Shown one piece after another: positions 11,097 to 21,319 of a DNA stretch of 64,000 bases. The stretch lies in NCBI GenBank assembly GCA_032690845.1, contig CM064428.1, forward strand, positions 20,806,001-20,870,000, in the 5' to 3' direction. A program made the translations under genes and the position numbers. The DNA is from Eleusine coracana subsp. coracana. Its lineage: Eukaryota; Streptophyta; Magnoliopsida; Poales; Poaceae. The notes under the pieces were generated by a model. The model did no database searches. It was given only the letters and a program-made list of their open reading frames with translations, and had not been told where the DNA came from. The stretch's first letter is position 1; each line of letters starts with the position of its first letter.

Positions 11097-11571
11097 GGTG
11101 CCAGGCTGCGAATCTGGCCGGCGGCGATGTCAGTTGTCAAGCGATAGCGGGGCAAACCGACAGGCGGCGAGCCGCAGGCCGCAGCGAGGTACACGGAGAG
11201 GGATTTGCAGGAAATTAAGGACTGTTTCGCCATGTTTAGCCCAGATTTTTAGATCCATTTCTCCTTTAGCTTGAATTTGAACAAAATTTGAATACCTCAA
11301 AGTCAAAGGACATACAGCAGTATCTGTCTATCAAATACCCTAGATTGGAAGTTCTCGCTGTTGATGTGACAACTGGATGATATACATCAGAAGTTATATC
11401 AAAAGTAACAACTAATGCCTCGTGACGCCTAGTCCTAGCTTACTACCGAGTTCGGTAGTAAACATTGCCCTTGCCCACGGTGTCAAGGAGATGATGTGGA
11501 TCTGAGTTGATTATCGTTGTTACCGTGTCAATACTTTAAAACCGATTGGAAATATATACTTAGTGAACAGT
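11097..11571. other. 5' flank of the glycosyltransferase gene
   Basis: GC-rich up to about 11220, then AT-rich. No clear TATA box. A perfect 22-base palindrome lies at 11440-11461 (10-base arms, 2-base centre). The LINE target-site duplication begins at 11572. Confidence 0.4.
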
Positions 11572-11583
11572 AAAAGTACGCAT
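11572..11583. repeat. LINE target-site duplication, left copy
   Basis: AAAAGTACGCAT, repeated exactly at 32641-32652 after the poly(A) tail. The eight bases GTACGCAT are unambiguous; the four A residues could be shared with the tail. Confidence 0.9.
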
Positions 11584-11727
11584 GAAAAGAGCCGGAAAGA
11601 AAAAACGGTCTTGGCGTCTGGGTCTCCCGTTAGGGTTTACTAGGGTGACTCGAGTGTAGGTATCGATCTCCTTGGGATTCGATCTAGGTTTTCCACATAA
11701 TCCACTGAAACACTAGTCCACTTGCTT

Positions 11728-11766
11728 GACTACGTGATCACCTATCCTCGGGTGATTACACGTAGT
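11728..11766 (+). other. Inverted repeat in LINE 5' leader
   Basis: GACTACGTG-ATCACC pairs with GGTGAT-TA-CACGTAGTC across an 8-base loop, giving a 15-bp stem with a two-base bulge. It ends 17 bases before the ORF1 start codon. Confidence 0.75.
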
Positions 11767-11783
11767 CCTCTCTCCTAAATACC

Positions 11784-13117
11784 ATGGTGGATCGTGATGG
11801 CGATCTCGAGAAGGCGATGAGGTGGTTGGAGCTCTTGGCAGCGGAGAGGAGGGGGATCAAGATCGGCAAGTTGAAAGGTATTATGGAGGAGGAAGACGAC
11901 TGGCAGGCAGTTGGCAAGGCGTTGGCGGATCGGCCGATCTCGGTGGAGGGCATTCACCAAACCCTCGATAAAATCTGGTGTGGTGATAAAGGGGTGGTAA
12001 TCAAGGATGCAGGGGACAACAAATTCTTGTTCTCTTTCAATCACCAGATGGGCAAGAAAAGAGCTCTTGATGATGGTCCTTGGATGGCGGGTCATAGCTT
12101 ATTGGTGATGGTGCCATATAACGGAAAGAAGTCTCTAGGGGCGATGGAGTTCACTCATGTCCCCGTCTGGATCAGGGTTCACAACCTACCCATGGGGATG
12201 ATGAATCGGTCAGTAGCAGAGATCATAAGGAATCAAGTGGGAGATTTCATGGATGTGGATGTTGAAGAAAATGGCACTGCTGCTGGTTTTTATCTCCGGG
12301 CAAAAGTCAGAATTGACATCCGTGCAACCATAATGTGTGGTGTTATGCTGGAGGTGGAAGCCGAGGGTGAGAAAGGGAATTGGTGTCCCTTTGAGTATGA
12401 GTTCTTGCCAGAATTTTGCTATTGTTGTGGGGTGATTGGACATACGGATAGGCACTGCCCTAAGTTTGTGCCTGTCAAGGAGAGGCAATATGGTAGGTGG
12501 CTCCGAGTACTACCACCTAAACGTCGTTTCTCTATGGAGGCTAGAGACGCTAGTGGAAATTGTAACAGATATGGTGGAAGCTACATGTCTCGTAGTGCTG
12601 GTGACTGGAAAAAGACAAACTAGAGAGGAACTTAGTTAAACCACAGGAGGATCTGGGACATCTAGAAGGAAAACGTTGGACGTCATCGGCGTAGAAGGAA
12701 GTGAAGGACAAAAAAGTGCCTAAGGTGGCAGTGCCTACAAGCAAGATGGATATACAAATCAAGAAGACGATTACGGTGCATGGCCCTATTGACCATGCCT
12801 GTGAGGCCGCCACTAGGCCACTGATGATTAATGGTCCAGGAGGACTGAGGAAAGGAGGCACTTACAAGAGGGTACAACAAGGAGGCACTTACAAGAGGGT
12901 ACAACGACAGAGGGAAAGAACAAGCAAAGTATCTGCTGCTGCTATTGGGATGCAAATTGGACGTAAGAGGGGAAATGCGATGGAGATTGATGAAGATCAG
13001 GACATGAAGAAACCAAACGAGACGGCACGGGATGAGACAACAAACACTAATATTGTTGAGGAGTCAGGAACAAACTCCATGGCGGGACTGCCGGGTCAGT
13101 CCTGCAAGTCCCAATGA
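11784..13117 (+). pseudogene. LINE ORF1, gag-like RNA-binding protein (DUF4283 / CCHC)
   Basis: The ATG at 11784 has a strong context (accATGG). The first 279 residues match the N-terminal domain of plant L1 ORF1 proteins (DUF4283 type, about residues 40-200) followed by the knuckle C212-x2-C215-x4-H220-x4-C225. The frame stops at 12623. The basic C-terminal part continues in another frame (12701-13117), so one frameshift has occurred between. That part holds a perfect 27-base tandem duplication (12852-12905), adding nine residues (GGTYKRVQ twice). The ORF1 stop overlaps the ORF2 start. The product would bind LINE RNA. Confidence 0.8.
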
Positions 13118-13867
13118 AGATTGTAGCTTGGAACTGTCGTGGATTGAATAACTCCACGGTAGTTCGAGGGCTTCTGGATCTCCAGAAGTAGGAGGATCCT
13201 GATATCCTTTTTTTGTCTGAGACAAAGATGGATAAAAGGAAGATCGAGAGATTTTGTTGGAAGTTGGGGCTTACTAATATGATAAGTATGCCTAGTAATG
13301 GGAGGAGTGGGGGAATTGCTTTATTCTGTCACAGTGGCATTGATGTAAGTCTGAATTCTATGTCCAAATAATTCATTAATGTAGAAATAAACTCAAATGG
13401 GGGAGTTTGGCGGACGGGTGTGTATGGCGAGGCAAGAGCAGATAAAAAAGATATAACTTGGAAAGCCCTACGTGATTTACGGCACCGTCTTGGGCCATGG
13501 TTATGTATGGGTGATTTTAACGAAATATTGTTTCAACATGAGAAGCGGGGAGGGGCGGCTCGGCCCCAATGTTGCTTAGATAGTTTTCGTGAGGCGTTGG
13601 AAGGTTGTGGATTGGATGATTTGGGTAGCAGGGACACTTTTACTTGGCGGAATCATCATCATGAGGTGGAAGGATATATTAGGGAAAGACTTGATAGGGC
13701 TATGGCGAATGTGGCATGGAGGGCTTTGTATCCTGGGTTTCAGGTAATTAACGGTGAACCAAGGCATTCTGATCATAGTCCGGTGATTGTCCTGTTGAAT
13801 AGTTCAAGTGATGGGCATCACACAAGTCCAAATGTACAATCTTTCAAATTTGAGGCCCGATGGCTAA
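13114..13867 (+). pseudogene. LINE ORF2, endonuclease part
   Basis: ORF2 starts with ATG at 13114 inside the ORF1 stop (ATGA overlap). The apurinic-type endonuclease domain shows WNCRGLNN, the catalytic glutamate in LSETK, MGDFNE, and SDHSP near its end, so all classic active-site residues are visible. There are in-frame stops near 13188 (TAG) and 13369 (TAA). The domain is then interrupted at 13868 by the hAT transposon. It resumes in the same frame at 16966. Confidence 0.88.
13860..13867. repeat. hAT target-site duplication, left copy
   Basis: ATGGCTAA, repeated exactly at 16958-16965. The 8-base length is diagnostic of hAT insertion. Confidence 0.93.
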
Positions 13868-14057
13868 CTATGTAGCACCGATACAGATATGTGTATCAGT
13901 ATCGGGCCGATAAGGATACGTCGATACATCATTTCTAAAAAAACCCGATACGGATACGTTTCACAAAAAATAGAAATATCTCAAAGTTTCAAACTTAAAG
14001 TTCTGCTCAATTAGCATAGCACACAAGTATAAATTTTAGAAAATAATGAACTAAAGT

Positions 14058-16505
14058 TTATGAAAAAAGATAAAGGACATAAAGCATGCAACTCCACATG
14101 CAATAGCTCACGATCCTCTTCTCATCTAGTTTGGTTGCATTAGCATCATTGTCGTCAACAAGCTCCATCTCAACATCTCCAAAAGACACGGCTTGCAGCT
14201 CAGGTTGATCAATAGAGAGATTAGCAACTTCAAGTATGCCTACACCACTGAAAGAGTCAAATGAATCTCCTCCCACATCCCACATTCTTGTATCCCCTTT
14301 CTTGTATCCATCTGTACTTCTAAAGAGAAGTCTCAAATTTGAGTGCACATAAATGAGATCTTCAGCACGCTGTGGAGTTAAAGCATTTCTTTTTATGCTA
14401 TGGATGAAGCTATATGTACTCCAGTTCCTCTCACAACAAGAAGATGAGGCTGGTTGGCTAATCAATCTAATTGCCAAACTCTGTAGCATAGGCACAAACT
14501 GTCCATTATTCGACCACCAAGTCATTGGATCACAAAGCCATCTATCACGAATTGAATCATGATCATTGAATTCTTCAGAACAAGTTGAGAATCTTCCATG
14601 TTCTTCTTTCACTTTTGTTAATTCTTCTTGTACAGGAAAGAACTTTTTAAAACATTCCATTCTCATTTTTGATACCTCATTGTCCTTGTGGGGGGGGGGG
14701 GGGGGGTACGTGACCAGAACCTCCATCAATCCAATTTTTGCTATAGTATCTACAAAAGCAAGCCAATATAACATAAGTAAATAGTAACAGTAAGCCAACA
14801 AGTAAGGTGCAAAGACATACTAAGTAAGAATATTTAACCTTGGATTGAGCGAATGAGCCAAACAATGCAGTGGGTTATTGCCTTTTGTCCACCTATCAGT
14901 CAATATATTGTTAACAACCGAGAACAAATCAGATTCCTCACTGTCTTCCTTACCTTCCCATAGATATATCTCTTTCTTCACATTCTCAATCATTGAATCC
15001 CACATCTCATAAATTAGATGAAGACATGGTCTGTCAGTGTCTGCTGCACGAATCATATTACATATAGGTCCTGTAAATTTTAGAATAAACTCCACATTAC
15101 CCCACCACACTTCACTAAGTATCTTCTCTCTAACACTAGCTGCAACTTGAGCATCATCTTTGTAGTGATTTCATTGCTCACTAATTACCATGCTTTGGAG
15201 AGACTTCTTCACATCCACAAAACGCTATAACATACACACCAGTGAGGCAAATCTTGTTTCAGCAATAGCAAGCAACTTCAAAGAGCTGAACTCATTAAAA
15301 ATTGACAGCTGCATGCCATGATTCATGATGAAGTTCTTGATAATTAGAGCTTCAACTTTTATATCCTTTATGAACTCAAATGTATTCCAAACAAAATTGG
15401 CTTCCTTGTCATCATTCTTCGGCAGTTTAGGGTCACAAATATTCTTCAAAGCAAGATTGAGAGTGTGTACAACACAAGGGGTCCAAAATATGTTGTTATA
15501 TTCAGGTTGCAAAAGCAGACCCGCACCTTTGCAATTAGCAACATTGTCGGTGATGATTTGTACTACATTGTTACGGCCAACTTCTTCAATAACGGACCTC
15601 AACTTTTCAGCAATATACTCTTTTGTCTACATTGCACCTTCACAATTTTCTGCCTTCAAAAACAATGCTCCTTTTCTAGAAATGGCAACAAAATTTATTG
15701 GTGGTCGCCTCTGTGGATCAGACCAGCCATCTGCACATATGGTAACTCCCTTCTCATCCCATGAGCTCTTTGAACTATCCAATAACCTTTCAATGTGAGC
15801 TCTTTCTTTCTTAAGAAGTGTAGTTCTAAGCTTGTTATAACCTGGCATTTTATACCCTTTCAAGTCATTACTACAGGCATAGGTAAATGCCTCTTGAAGG
15901 CATGGGTTTCTTGCAAAATTGAAAGCTATCCCTGTAAAATATGAAATAAAGAAAATAAATTACCAGCAAAATTAATATAGAAAAATTATGGCTGAGTTTA
16001 GGTATTTGTTGGCTTGTAACCTTGATAATGCAATGTCCTTACCTCCTGAATAAAATGATCGTGCAATCAAAGAATCCATATGATTGCGCTGGTCCATTTT
16101 CCAAACTTTCTCTAGTTCGGTAGGAGGTCCACTTTGCCTCTTATTGTTGTTGGAAGTAGGCAGTGACACAGACTTTGCCTTTGATCTATCTAATTCTGCT
16201 GCAGCAGCTGCAATTGCTCTCCTCATCTGGCTCAGATCATCTATTGTCACCTTGTTACATACGGTAATTCCCTTGCTAGTCTTTTTTAGCAAATGAGCTT
16301 CCACCCTAGTGTAGCTAGTGAGCTTCTCGAGAGAATAGAAGTTGCATCTCCATCTGACATTGCCTCCATCTGTTACCGTCTTCTCTATAGTTGTCACAAA
16401 ATCCCACAGCGGAGCCTTCAGATCTGAGATGGATCGAGCAGCAGCACCTCTACTGGAACCAGCATCTGCCATCTCAATTGCTGAGTAACGAAGCAAGGCG
16501 CGCAA
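14058..16505 (-). pseudogene. hAT transposase (BED, DUF659, hAT dimerisation domains), degenerate
   Basis: Exon 1 ends at a donor near 16044 (AGGAG|GTAAGG); its start is 16505 or the in-frame ATG at 16472. It carries a BED zinc finger in which the second cysteine of C-x2-C is tyrosine (CNFYS). A second exon from about 15936 follows an acceptor TTTTACAG|GG and begins IAFNFARNP, then DUF659 with ICADGWSDPQRRPPINFVA (about 15740). Next come the ITDNVANCKGAG and HTLNLALKNI blocks. The C-terminal dimerisation domain (QPASSSCCERNWSTYSFIHS) lies near 14420. In-frame stops near 15627, 15225 and 14815, plus a 17-base G run at 14690, make it inactive. Confidence 0.85.
14690..14706. repeat. Run of 17 G
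   Basis: An uninterrupted G homopolymer inside the hAT coding strand (poly-C on the transposase strand, read as consecutive prolines). A run of the same length occurs at 32389-32405. Confidence 0.95.
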
Positions 16506-16957
16506 GACGAAGTGGTCGTCTGGTCAAAACTGCATTGTGCAGTAGTGTAGCGTCAAACGAGACCCTTGTTGCATCAGCAGATATGGCGTCACCGACCGTC
16601 AACTCAAGGCGGAACATCGATCAAGCAGAAGTCGGTGAGTCCTCGTCCCTCGTCTGTGTTTGTTCCTGTCCCTTGAGGCGGTGGCGAAAGATACGACTAC
16701 AAGTCCCAGGCAAAGCATCGTATTCATTCTAGGTTACGTGCAAATAGACTATACTTGGGTCAATTGGGCTGCTTTTGTTGTTTGGGCCGTATCCACTCAT
16801 GGCCCAGGATGTCTCCAAGGAGTATCTGAATTTCTTTTTTATCTTTTATTTTGGATACTCGACAGATATGTATCAACGGCGTATTAGAGCCGTATCCGTG
16901 TCCGCCGGCGTTTCGGACATGGATACAGGACCTCAGCCACGTATCGGTGCTTCATAG

Positions 16958-16965
16958 ATGGCTAA
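16958..16965. repeat. hAT target-site duplication, right copy
   Basis: Second ATGGCTAA, directly after the right inverted repeat. Confidence 0.93.
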
Positions 16966-18209
16966 AAGAGGATGGTTGTGCGGAACTGGTACAGAATGCA
17001 TGGGCCGAGTCCTTTGCATCTGGCTCTGCTACAGTGGGTGAAGGCATCAAAGATGTTTCCCGAGTCCTTGCTGATTGGAATAGAAATGTACTAGCGGATC
17101 TTGAAAAACGGATTAAAAAGCCAGAAAAGAGCTTGTTGCATGTTTGCGCCTGCCTATTTCTGGGGAAAATGTACACAAGGAACAGGTTCTCCGTTATCGG
17201 CTAGAGAAGTTAGAAGAACAAAAAAACATATATTGGAAACAAAGAGCACATGTGGAATGGCTGAAGTATGGAGGCTACCAACTTCTTCCAGGCAAGCGTG
17301 TCTCAAAGAAAGAGAAAGAATAGAATCAAACGTCTACAAAAAAAAATAATGGATAATGGGTTGAGGAATCAGGTTTGTGTGCTTACATAGGTGAGCAATA
17401 TAAGGACTTGTTTCGGTCCCAAGGTGCACATCATATGCAGGAGATAATTGATAGGGTGGAAAGGAAAGTTACACCAGCAATGAATGGAGGCTTGATGGCA
17501 GAGTACACAGGAGAAGAGGTGGAGCTAGCCCTGAATGGTATAGGAGATTTAAAAGCTCCTGGGCCGGATGGAATGCCTGCTATTTTTTTCAAGAAATTTT
17601 GGGAGGTGGTGGGTGATAGAGTCAAGCACGAGGTGTTGTGTGTTCTAAATGGTGGTGATATACCAAATCGTTGGAATGATACCACGGTCTTCCTTATACC
17701 CAAGGTAAATGACCCAAAACGCCTAAAAGACTTGAGGCCCATTAGTCTATGCAACGTTCTCTACAAAATCATCTCAAAAGTGCTTGCTAACAGGCTGAAA
17801 GGATTGTTGAATGAAATTATCTCTCCAAATCAAAGTGCTTTTGTTTCCGATAGGTTGATCACTGATAATGTGTTAGTGGAGTATGAAATGACTCATTTCC
17901 TACACAATAGAAGACAAGGGACAAATGGGTACACGGCACTTAAACTGGATATGAGCAAGGCCTATGACAGGGTAGAGTGGGATTTTGTGGAGGTCATGTT
18001 AAATAAATTGGGTTTGACCAGAGTTTTGTGATACTATTAATGAAATGTGTTAGAACAGTAAAGTACAAGATAAAGGTCAATCATGAGTTAACAGAAGAAA
18101 TTATACCTCAGAGAGGCTTAAGACAAGGAGACCCTCTCTCTCCGTACTTATTCCTGATTTGTGCAGAGGCTTTCTCATCTTTGCTATATCATGCAGAAAT
18201 AAATGATTT
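16966..18209 (+). pseudogene. LINE ORF2, linker and N-terminal reverse transcriptase
   Basis: Continues ORF2 after the hAT. A frameshift occurs near 17120 and another near 17360. From 17375 the reverse transcriptase is well preserved: LKAPGPDGMPAIFFKKFW, LRPISLCNVLYKIISKVLANRLK, QSAFVSDRLITDNVLVEYE, and the catalytic KLDMSKAYDRVEWDFV. After one more frameshift at about 18030 comes GLRQGDPLSPYLFLICAE. At 18209 it is interrupted by Gypsy-G, and the next motif (FADDSLLL) lies on the far side at 30535. Confidence 0.9.
18205..18209. repeat. Gypsy-G target-site duplication, left copy
   Basis: GATTT, repeated at 30481-30485 immediately after the 3' LTR. Confidence 0.93.
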
Positions 18210-18765
18210 TGTTAGGGGAAACCCCACCCCTTAGTCTCCCCAAGATCAGAAAGCAGCCCATCAACAAACAACAAGGCTCGGGCGTTCTAAGGGCCCATAG
18301 GGCCTTCGGCCCAATAGGCGTCTGAAGGCTGGTACGACTGAAGGACGTATGGCGCTGCAGGCCCCAGGCGTAGGTATCGGAGACTGACCGTCGGGGGCAT
18401 GTACCAGATGAAGATTGAAGCACCAGAATACCCTTAGGGCAATCAGTGAGTTGTGTAATCTAAAGTCCGGGGTAAATATGTAAATACGCCCGAGGGGGCA
18501 GGTGAGCATGCGACTATAAATGCTCACCTGCAGCTCTGGACAAAGGGTGGTCACATCCGGAGTCCAATCCTTCTATTACGAGTTGAGCCATATACTACAA
18601 AATCATAGCCAGAGGGTGTTACAGCAGGCCATTCGACACTTGGTCACAAGATTGTTTTCCTCGTTCTCCCTTAGGCTTGACTGAGGGGCCTTCGGCCTAG
18701 TTGATTGGCGAGGTGAGCCCTCGGCAAGCCCCACTCGTGTTTGTTCTGGACTTGTAACCACAACA
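18210..18765 (+). repeat. Gypsy-G 5' LTR
   Basis: Begins TGTTAGGGGAAA and ends CCACAACA. Contains a TATA box (CTATAAATG) at 18514-18522 inside a perfect inverted repeat (18499-18530). Same length as the 3' LTR. Confidence 0.95.
18499..18530 (+). promoter_or_regulatory. TATA box within an 11-bp inverted repeat (5' LTR)
   Basis: CAGGTGAGCAT at 18499-18509 is the exact reverse complement of ATGCTCACCTG at 18520-18530. The 10-base loop is GCGACTATAA, so the TATA element straddles the loop and the right arm. The 3' LTR keeps the arms unchanged. Confidence 0.85.
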
Positions 18766-18767
18766 GC

Positions 18768-18782
18768 TGGCACCGTGGGGAG
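18768..18782 (+). other. Gypsy-G primer binding site
   Basis: TGGCACCGTGGGGAG starts two bases after the LTR end. It resembles the TGGCGCCGT...GGGGA primer sites of Tat-type elements. Confidence 0.7.
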
Positions 18783-18802
18783 CAAGCATCAAATCACGTA
18801 GC

Positions 18803-20490
18803 ATGGCCGGGGGCAAGAGACCGCCTACTTCGGTTCTGTCGCAGCAGGCAACGACACGAAGCAGAGTGACAGTGGAAGTTGCACGAGCTGAAACGTCAGC
18901 AGCAGTCAAAGCGTGCCCGGTTCGGGAGGAAGAAGCCAAAGGGCGTGTCAAAGAGGTGTCTGACGAGGTTAATGAAGGTGGGAAAGAAGCTATCGCCGAG
19001 GGAGAGCTTGCTGTAGAGCAACTCAGGCGAGAGGAGGCAGAATACGCAAACCGGGTAGTCGAAGAGCACATTAGAAAGGGGTAGGAAGATGCATTGCGAG
19101 AGGAGGAGAATGTGAGACTGATGGAATAGGAGGTCAAAAGGCAGCGAAGGGTAGCTGAGGAGCAAATGTTACGTGCTTAGGCTCTGCAAAATCTGGCACG
19201 ACAAGAGGCTGACTATGTTCAGAGAATTGAAGCTGCTAAGAGGCAGCAGGAACAACTGAGCAGGAAGCTGGAATTCCTTCGGAAAGGTGGAGTCCCGGAA
19301 AATCAGGCTCCAGTGTATGAGGAATTTTGTGAAGAAGTGGCAGGGGCACATTCGTCCGGAAGCCTTCATCTGGTGCAACCAGCTGATCCAAATTCTCCTT
19401 TGGTAGCTGAGCTACAGGCAATGATGCAGTAAAGGCCAAAGCTTTTCCGTTGGCGTTAGAGGGGATAGCTGGAACTTGGTATGCTAAACTAGCACCAGGG
19501 AGTATTCGGTCATGGGCACAACTCAAGAGGGAATCGCGGTGCACTTTAGGGAAAATCATGCTAGGCCTGTGAGCGTCCGGGATCTAGTGGACTATGTGCA
19601 AAGAGAAGGCGAAACGTTGGCCAACTATACTCGGAGATTCATACATTTCAAGTGCCAAGTGTCTGACATTCATGAAGCTACGGTGATGGAGTCTGTTGCA
19701 AAGGGGCTCCGGATGGGAGCGGCAAGGAGTGCCATCCAGGTGAAACAACCTCAAACTTTAGATCAACTGTTGAGCATTCTGGAGGGCCAGGTATGGGTGG
19801 AAGAAGATGAGGAGGAAGAGTGCCAGAAGGCACACTCTAGGATAGTGATGGGTCGAGGGCAGGGTATGAATACCGGAGGTTGGCGCCCAAATCAAGGTGG
19901 AGCAGGTTGCAGTTTTACTTAGCGAGAGGTTTTCAATGTCCAGCAGGGGGGCCTCCGGGAGCAGTGCCCAGGTGTCCTCAACTAGTTCCATAGCGTCCGG
20001 GTCCGAGGCCACCTCGGCCGGGCTAGCTCTTCTATTGAGCATTTCACAGTCTGGGGGTGCACGCATAGTTCCAATTATTGGCCCGATATTAAAGCACTAT
20101 CCAAGGCAAGAGTCCGACGAGAGGTTGAGCAAACTAGGCCGGTGTTGCACACTTAGTACACACATGCTGCAGCCTTGTATCCACCGCCCCCGTATTTTCA
20201 CCACTCGCCGTTTCCACAGTACCACCATCCCGCCCCACCGCCGCAAATGGTCGCATTGCCATCTCCTTCAGCCCCGCTTGCGCTCCCGGCCGCCTCCTCC
20301 GCAGTTGAAGCCCGAAAACTGCCCGAAAAGGGTGCAGCCCGTGCAGCACATTCAGAGCACTGGGGCATCTCGTGGCACAATCTTTGCTATTATTGGGTGT
20401 TCGGGCCATGACTTCCCTTCTAAAGGGCAGCACCGGGAGCACGTCTGGCAAGTTAACCACGTAGCTGCATCTCCTCTGGTGGGGGTGACA
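18803..20490 (+). pseudogene. Gypsy-G gag
   Basis: The first frame (18803-19084) and its continuation to about 19430, broken by TAG stops, give a Glu/Lys/Arg-rich coiled coil. The central gag domain is split: LALEGIAGTWYAKLAPGSI lies before a frameshift at about 19510, and NYTRRFIHFKCQVSDI...SVAKGLRMG follows in 19512-19922. This is the Retrotrans_gag type. The region 19920-20490 is Ser/Pro-rich in two frames and shows no clear CCHC knuckle. Not functional. Confidence 0.75.
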
Positions 20491-20496
20491 TGATGG

Positions 20497-21319
20497 ATGG
20501 ATGTACCGGTTTCATTCTCTGTGGCTAATTTGAGGCCGATGGTCTTTCCACATGATGATGCGTTTGTAATGGCAGTTAACATCAATGGCTTCAATGTGCA
20601 TAAAGTCTTGATCGATGGGGGAGTTCGGCTGATGTCATCCTATGGAGTACTATTGAAAAAATGGGTTACAACAGGACTGAGCTATAGGCTTCTCCGGTTC
20701 CGTTGCAAGGTTTTGGGGGTGAGCCAATTCATGCAGTGGGCAGTATCGTGCTCAAGGTGTCATTCTGTAGGCTGGGGGGCACTGAATAGAGGATATTCGA
20801 TTTGATGTGGTAGAGATGAACTATCCCTACAATGCTCTATTAGGCCGAAGGGTCATCAACAAGTTTCTACCCGTAATTCATCATGGCTACTTGTGCATGA
20901 AAATGCCCAGATCGGAGGGTGTCATTACAGTGTACGGGGATCAAGCTGATGCTCAGAGGCTAGAATTTGGGTCATCACCTGGGCAATATCATATACATGT
21001 TATAGCCGAAGACGGCCGGAGCAAGGGCCCTTTAGTAGGACCGCCGACAGCGTCTAAGTGGGTACCGAAGGTCACGTCAGTTGAGGGAACCAAAGAAGTT
21101 GTCTTGTGCACTGATAGGCCGGATGAAATAGTATTGATTGGCAAGGAGTTATCGAAGGAGATAGAGGTACAACTGATGAAGTTTTTGAGGAACAATGCAG
21201 ATGTCTTCGCATGGTTGCCAAAAGACCTCCCCAGTGTTGATCGATCTATTGCCGAGCATCGGCTGGATATTGACCCGAAGGCTCGTCCGATCAAACAACA
21301 AATCAGAGTGTGGACTTAG
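20497..21319 (+). pseudogene. Gypsy-G protease
   Basis: Two frames (20497-20805 and 20807-21319), with a frameshift near 20806. The first has VNINGFNVHKVLIDGGVRL, the form of the aspartic protease active site (DGG rather than DTG) seen in Tat-type elements. The second has YNALLGRRVINKF, the usual GR-containing C-terminal block of this protease, then an acidic linker leading into reverse transcriptase (HRLDIDPKARPIKQ). Confidence 0.75.

Larger units (their letters stand above)
13868..16957 (-). mobile_element. hAT DNA transposon, 3,090 bp
   Basis: Terminal inverted repeats of 17 bases with one mismatch: left CTATGTAGCACCGATAC, right (reverse complement) CTATGAAGCACCGATAC. Flanked by the perfect 8-base duplication ATGGCTAA. 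Near both ends there are repeated CGATAC/GTATC(C/G)G words, the kind of subterminal repeats a hAT transposase binds. It encodes a degenerate transposase on the minus strand. It is the only insertion that separates the two parts of the LINE endonuclease. Confidence 0.93.
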
